A stretch of DNA of 64,000 nucleotides from Hyaloraphidium curvatum. Its lineage: Eukaryota > Monoblepharomycota > Hyaloraphidiomycetes > Hyaloraphidiales > Hyaloraphidiaceae. The stretch covers positions 248,001 through 312,000 of the forward strand of contig JAIVFI010000018.1 of the NCBI GenBank assembly GCA_025558095.1. The letters are read 5' to 3'. The notes beneath the pieces were generated by a model, which ran no database searches, had not been told where the DNA came from, and saw only the letters and a list, made by a program, of their open reading frames with translations. Position numbers and translations under genes: made by a program. Shown here one piece after another: positions 59,031 to 64,000 of this stretch (its first letter is position 1; the number at the start of each line of letters is the position of its first letter).

Positions 59031-62000
59031 TCATCGCAGCGGCTTCGACGTCGGCGAGGGCGCCATCTCCGGCTGGCTCGCCAGGCTGACGGAGCTCCCA
59101 GCGTTCAGCAGCCAGCTCTCCCGCGGTGGCGCCCGCGAGTTGCTGTACGTCGCGCCCTTGAGCTTTTCGTCCGCCGGCTTGGCCTGCTTGGCCCGCCGCG
59201 CCTTGTCCCGCGCCGCCATCTGCGCCTCGGCCTGCTCGATCGCCGCCGTCACGTAGTGGTCCTGGTCGAAAGGCCGGACCGCAACGCCCTTTTGCCCGGC
59301 CATGATGGCCATGGTGTTCATGTCCGACATGAGCGCCGCCGAGAGCTTCTCGCGCTCGTGCGCCTCCCACTCCACCCATCGGCGCATGTACATGCCCGAT
59401 CCGTCGAAATCGCCGTCCTTGGCATGGTCCGTCTTGCCGCTCTCGCCCGAGACCATGCGCGTTTGGCCCCAGCTGAAGTCGTCGAAATGCCAGTATGAAT
59501 AGATGGGCAAGACAAAGTTCCATATAGGAAGACTGGGAGCGGGAGGGTCAGCGCGCGGAACGGACGCCACCAGCGGCCAGACTCACCTCAAAATGTAGAT
59601 AAACATCCAAAAGACGTACGTCACGCTCTGTGCCGTGAAGACGATGAGGACGCCGGGCAGGCCGAGGATGGTCAGCAGCAGGACCAGGGGGATGATCGGA
59701 GGCGGGGTGGTGAAGAAGGAGATGATGAGGAGGTATATGGTGAAGCAGATGGCGGCCGGGAGCACGAGCGTTCCGACGAGCTCCATGAAGACGACTGGGA
59801 GACGGCGAGTCAGCTCCACGTACGGCCGCGCCGCCGCGAAATCGCTCACCAAACTGCATGGATATGCAGAACGTGCCGCACAGGTCGCGCACGAGCACGA
59901 GCTCGAACAGGTTGTGCACCGTCGAGTTGATCCACCGCCGCCGCTGCGACAGCAGGATCTTGAACCGGTCCGGCACCGTGGTCTTGCACTTTGCCTGGGG
60001 CACAAAGAGCAGCTTGCGGCGCGGGAAGGTCTTGAGCATGAGCGTGGTCAGGTACCGGTCCTCGCCCAGCAGGAGAAGGTTCTTCTTGTGCAGCGTGTCC
60101 ACCACGTTCTCGGCGTACTTTTCCACGATGTCCGGGTTGGCCAGGATCGGGACGTAGTACCCCTCGGGCCCCTTGGGCGCCTTGATGCGGTACATGCAGA
60201 AGCACCCGGGCAAGCACGTCACACCGCCAAACACCGACTCGAAGGCCTTGTTGAGGTGGTGCGAGATGTGGTACTCGAACACCTGGATCATGGTCACCCA
60301 GCTCTCGGTCTTGTTTTCGATCTTGGTCTCCCCGCACAGGCCCATGATGTTGGGGTCCCGCATGAAGGTGGCCACGAGGTGCCGCAGCGAGTCGGGGTAC
60401 ACCTTGGTGTCGGCGTCCACGAACATGATGGCCTCGTACTGGTCCGGCGGCATCCCGCCCAGGCTCCAGATTTTGGAGAACAGGTCGTACTCAAAGTCCG
60501 TGAGCCGGTCGTCGAAGATGACCTTGGACAGGAAGTTCATGACGACGATCTGCGAGTCGCGCTTGCCGCGGTTCCCGGGCTTGAGCAGCTTGCCCTCGGC
60601 GGCGAGCTTCTGCTCCTCGGCGTTGCCGACCTTGACGATCACCACCATGGGCACGCGGCGGTTGTACCCCTCGAGCGCGTGGCGGTAGTACCCCGCGTGC
60701 ACGCGCGCGCAGTTGAGCCGGCGCGAGCCGTCGGCGATGGCAACGTACGAGAGCGCCGGCGGCGGGTCGGGGAACCGCAGCGGCGCCAGCGCCTCGGGCG
60801 CGGGGGCCACCATGCCCGTGACGATGTCGGGGGTCGACTTGTCGTTGCCGGCACCCTTGACAATGCCGTCGCACACGACGAGGAGCAGCTTGCGCTCGTC
60901 GGGGTAGTCCGTCATGGCCAGCGAGTCGAGCGTGCTCCGGATGCCCTCCTCGCCCTCGGAGTAGCTGGCGCAAAGGGTCAGCTATCGTGGAAGCAATCCA
61001 TGCGCAAGACAACCCACCAGGTGACCATCAGTATCGTGTAGGCCAGGTCGCTCCTCCACTTTTCCGGCACCGGCTTCTCCATCCCGTTCCCGTACCCGAG
61101 CACCGCCGGCACCATGGGCGTCTGCGTCCCCGCCGACGCCTCGCTCTCGACGCTGTTCTCCGAGCGCCCGGCCAGGTTGCTCTCGGACAGCGACACCGAG
61201 TCCGCGGCGAGCACCTCGACCTTGAGGTTCTGCCCCGTGGTCGAGTTGAGCGTCGCCTGGCTCTCGTCCGCGCGGACCATCGGCGCGGGCGCGGTAGGGG
61301 TCGCGGTGCGGTGCTGCAGGTGCAGGCCGCGCCGGGTGTTGGGCTTCTTCTTGGCCGAGGCGTCGCCGAGCTTGCGCGAGAGGATCCAGTGGTATGCGAC
61401 GGCGAGGATGAACTTGATCAGGACCTGGGGCGGGCCGTCAGCAGCCGAATCACTGGCATAACGCCGCGAAAGTACACTCACCACCGCGACGATGAACACG
61501 AGCGAGACGTAGAGCACCACGTCCGACACCACGCAGCCGACCGACTTGGGGTCCACCACGCCGACCTTGAAGATCTCCACCAGGCACTCGGCGCGCTGCC
61601 TCAAATCATTGCTGCTCGTGAAGGCCAGCGTCGCGTCGCGCCCCAGGTTGAGTATCACGTTGCGGCGCACGGCGGGCCCGAGGAAGTCGGGCGCTTCGGC
61701 GAGCATGCGGAAGATGTTGAGGACCATGCCGTTGTAGACGATGTACAGCGGGTCCGACACGGTCACCTGGCCCGAGGTGGCGGGGGGCGCGGTGGCAATG
61801 ATCTGCTCCCAGTCGAAGAAGACGTCGCCCTGAAAGCGGAGCTGGCGGAAAGCCACGTCGCGGGCCTCGGCCGAGTAGTGGCAGGCCTCCACTTGGCTGC
61901 AAAGGAGGCAAGATCAGGCGGGAACGGCGGTGCGCCGGCTCCGGACAACGCACCCCTGCTGCCGCGGCCACACGCCGGGGATGGTGCACGGCCAGTGCGT

Positions 62001-63098
62001 GTAGTTGCTGCCCAGCACGCGCCTGCACACCGACTGCTCCGGCGGCGGCGGGAACAGGAAGCCAATGTCCCTGCCCACGGTCCAGGTCCACAGGTCGATC
62101 AGACCGTACTCGGTGGGCGGGTGGGTGTAGCCGTCGGTCGAGATGCCGCGGCCGTAGATGGCGGTGGCGCCCGCGGCGGCCAGCTGCGAGCCCTGGATGC
62201 GCGGCGCGGGCTTGCCGCACACGGTCTGGGTGAAGCCGAAGGTGAGGAAGCCGACGAGGGTGCAGAGGAGGAGGATGATGATGCACAGGGCGACCTTTTC
62301 GCGCCAGGCGTCCTGCTGGTCGCGGGTCTTTATGCCGCAGCACGAGAGCAGCGGCCGCACGGCCCAGAAGGTGAGCACCAGCACGGTGACGCGCCACCAG
62401 TTCCACGGGCGGCGCGGCGGCTCGGCGACGGGCTGCGGCACGGTGGCGGTGGTCTTTGATGCCCCGCGCGGGGGGGCGGCGTCGTTCGAGAGGGGCACGG
62501 GCTCCAGGATGCCCGCGGGACGCGAGCCGACGGCCGCCGCCGCAGCGGCGGCGCCCATCGGCACCAGCTGCGGCTGCGGGGGCGCCACGGTGAACTGCGA
62601 GGGCACGGCCATCGACAGCGGCCGGGGCGCGGCCACCTCGGGCACGGGGCCGCCGGCGAACGACGGCGACGGCTCAGCGATGACGAACTCCGTGGGGCCG
62701 TCCGACAGCACGGCGTGCGGCTGGCCGGGCACGGGCGGGCGGCGGTCCGAGGGCGCGCGCTCGTACTTGACGAGCGACTTGCCGCGGCGCGGCAGCGCGT
62801 CCGCGGGGGCGTCCACGCCGGCCTCTGCGGCGGCCAGCGCGACGTCCGACGGCGCGCGCGGCCGTGCGGAGGCCGACGGCGTGCGCTGCAGCGCCGAGTC
62901 CCTGCGCGGCGGCACCGTGCCGTGCGGCGGCGGGGGGGGCGGCGGGGCCCCGGGCGGCGGCATCGCGGGCGGCGCGGCCGCGGCAGGGGACGGCGCGCCC
63001 GCGCCGCCGACGGTCTGCGACCGCCGGTACGTCCGCGGAGGCGGCACGATGGCGGGCGGTTGCCCGCTCGGTGCGGGCGGCGGCTTCGCCCCGCTCAT
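59031..63098 (-). CDS. CHS: Chitin synthase, division 2 (class IV-like)
   Basis: Processive membrane GT2 enzyme making cell-wall chitin. Six exons (minus): 61954-63098, 61482-61896, 61026-61424, 59850-60981, 59587-59794, 59031-59532; 1,266 residues. A ~215-residue Pro/Ala-rich cytosolic N-terminus precedes two transmembrane segments ([38 protein letters not shown]) and a cytochrome-b5-like extracellular region. The catalytic core has [44 protein letters not shown] and [12 protein letters not shown], the acceptor-binding signature. A C-terminal transmembrane cluster and a ~130-residue tail follow. No myosin head. The intron at 60982-61025 is only 44 nt and its donor (GTCACC) is weak, so that junction is the least certain. 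The intron at 61425-61481 is 57 nt with no in-frame stop. Confidence 0.92.
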
Positions 63099-63890
63099 CG
63101 GGGCGCCCGGTCGTCCGAGAACCGCTGAAGGGGATCCGCGGCGGGCACAGGCGGCGCCCTACTGGCGAGGCCCGGATAAGTGGGCCGGCGCCGAGGTGCG
63201 GGCAGGAAGGAGATGCAGGGCCGCAGGGGGCGGTTGTTCTCTTTTCGGCGAAGAGGCCCCGACTCAGCCCACTTCCGCTCGTTCGGGTCGAGCTCGCGAA
63301 CCCCGGCCTACACACATCTCCCTGGCATCTCCATCTAATCGCAACACACAGCTGATGCCTGTATTGACCATGAGGAGCTGTCTGTCGTTTTGGGGGAGGG
63401 GATCGGTGCCCTCAGCACGCCGCCTTCCATTCTGATCACTCCCCCTCCGTACGACATTGCATTGCCGCACCCGTGCGGCAGGCTCCAAGCGCATGCGGCT
63501 TCTCCGGGCCGTTGTAGCCCTGATCGCAGGCATGGACGGGCGGGATGCGGTCCAGGCGCCGGACCGATCGCAGGACCGGGGGTGAGCTCGAGGGGCCGTC
63601 TTCGGCACGGACAAAACACTCCTTCGGCCCTGGTCCGTACTAGTGCGAATGCGAAAGGAATGCACATATTGCTACGGTCAGTCCCTCGGTCAAGCCTTCC
63701 TGTCGGTCCCCGTGTCACGTGCACCCCTTCGTGCGCCCCACCCGGCGGCATTCCGTGTCCGCCGTGCACTGCTTCCGTTTCGAAAGCCGCACTGCCCAAT
63801 CCTGCTTATCTCCCGTGCCAGCAGCCACTTCCTTGCCCTCAGCATAGAATCGGTACGGGTTCTCGATCCAGCAGCCGTCTGCCAGTCAGC
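63099..63890. other. Region upstream of chitin synthase
   Basis: 792 bp between the chitin synthase ATG and the 3' end of the next gene (both minus strand). No gene recognised; presumed promoter plus 3' UTR. Confidence 0.5.
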
Positions 63891-64000
63891 CTACTTGGCC
63901 CCGTAGCGCCCCAGTCCCCTCAGGATGGCCTGGAACTCCTCCCTCACGGTCTTTTCCTTGTGATCCAGCAGGAAGTTGAACGCGTACATCTGCCCCGCGG
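63891..64000 (-). CDS. C-terminal tail of an unidentified gene at right edge
   Basis: The last 36 codons of a minus-strand frame, ending ...LRGLGRYGAK with TAG at 63891-63893, and containing MYAFNFLLDHKEKTVREEFQ. The composition looks coding (helical, charged), but the family cannot be named from this fragment, and the exon continues off the window. Confidence 0.4.
   Translation of the reverse strand, partial: AGQMYAFNFLLDHKEKTVREEFQAILRGLGRYGAK

Overview
This is a GC-rich nuclear fragment from a fungus, read here as about 35 protein genes plus one tRNA gene. The fungal call rests on a class IV-type chitin synthase, ERG6, TIM44, MGS1/WRNIP1, RGD1, TRM13, RPC25, ALG9 and an HEH/SRC1-type inner nuclear membrane protein, nearly all interrupted by very short introns (mostly 48-62 nt). 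RAB3GAP1, a truncated haemoglobin, a trypsin-like protease and a two-rhodanese sulfurtransferase point away from budding yeasts and towards an early-diverging lineage such as a chytrid relative; that placement is inference. All exon structures below were built by hand by matching frames, splice sites and family conservation, and each total coding length was checked to be a multiple of three unless stated.

Layout. 0-12 kb: MGS1 (cut by the left edge), pyrimidine 5'-nucleotidase, F-BAR/RhoGAP RGD1, a methionyl-tRNA synthetase-like protein without catalytic signatures, RPS0, a basic unknown, a secreted trypsin-like protease and a GDSL esterase. 12-30 kb: SRC1/MAN1, then a lipid-modification neighbourhood (CFA-like SAM methyltransferase, cyclopropane-fatty-acid synthase, ERG6, and further on a DUF1365 protein divergent from an FAD amine-oxidase-like protein). 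Two leucine-rich-repeat-like genes and an inverted repeat carrying the initiator tRNA-Met lie within this stretch. 30-33.4 kb: no recognisable gene. 33.4-64 kb: an orphan gene with a TATA box, then a tightly packed run of housekeeping genes: TIM44, TRM13, haemoglobin, GRX5, J-protein, BTB protein, RPC25, RAB3GAP1, TXNDC17, EST1/SMG7, BCAT, PPR protein, Ap4A phosphorylase, ALG9, sulfurtransferase, chitin synthase, and the tail of one more gene at the right edge.

How it fits together. Genes alternate strand almost perfectly (fifteen consecutive genes from TIM44 to the sulfurtransferase), giving head-to-head pairs sharing 84-200 bp of promoter and tail-to-tail pairs 34-334 bp apart. CFA synthase, FAD oxidase and DUF1365 are the partners usually seen together in bacterial lipid-methylation operons, so the 15-30 kb region is the most likely functional cluster. 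The most unusual structure is the ~98% identical inverted repeat (22838-23195 / 24208-24570), whose inner boundary falls inside the initiator tRNA gene: one arm joins an intact tRNA, the other keeps only its 3' half. No phage, plasmid, CRISPR or rRNA features were seen.
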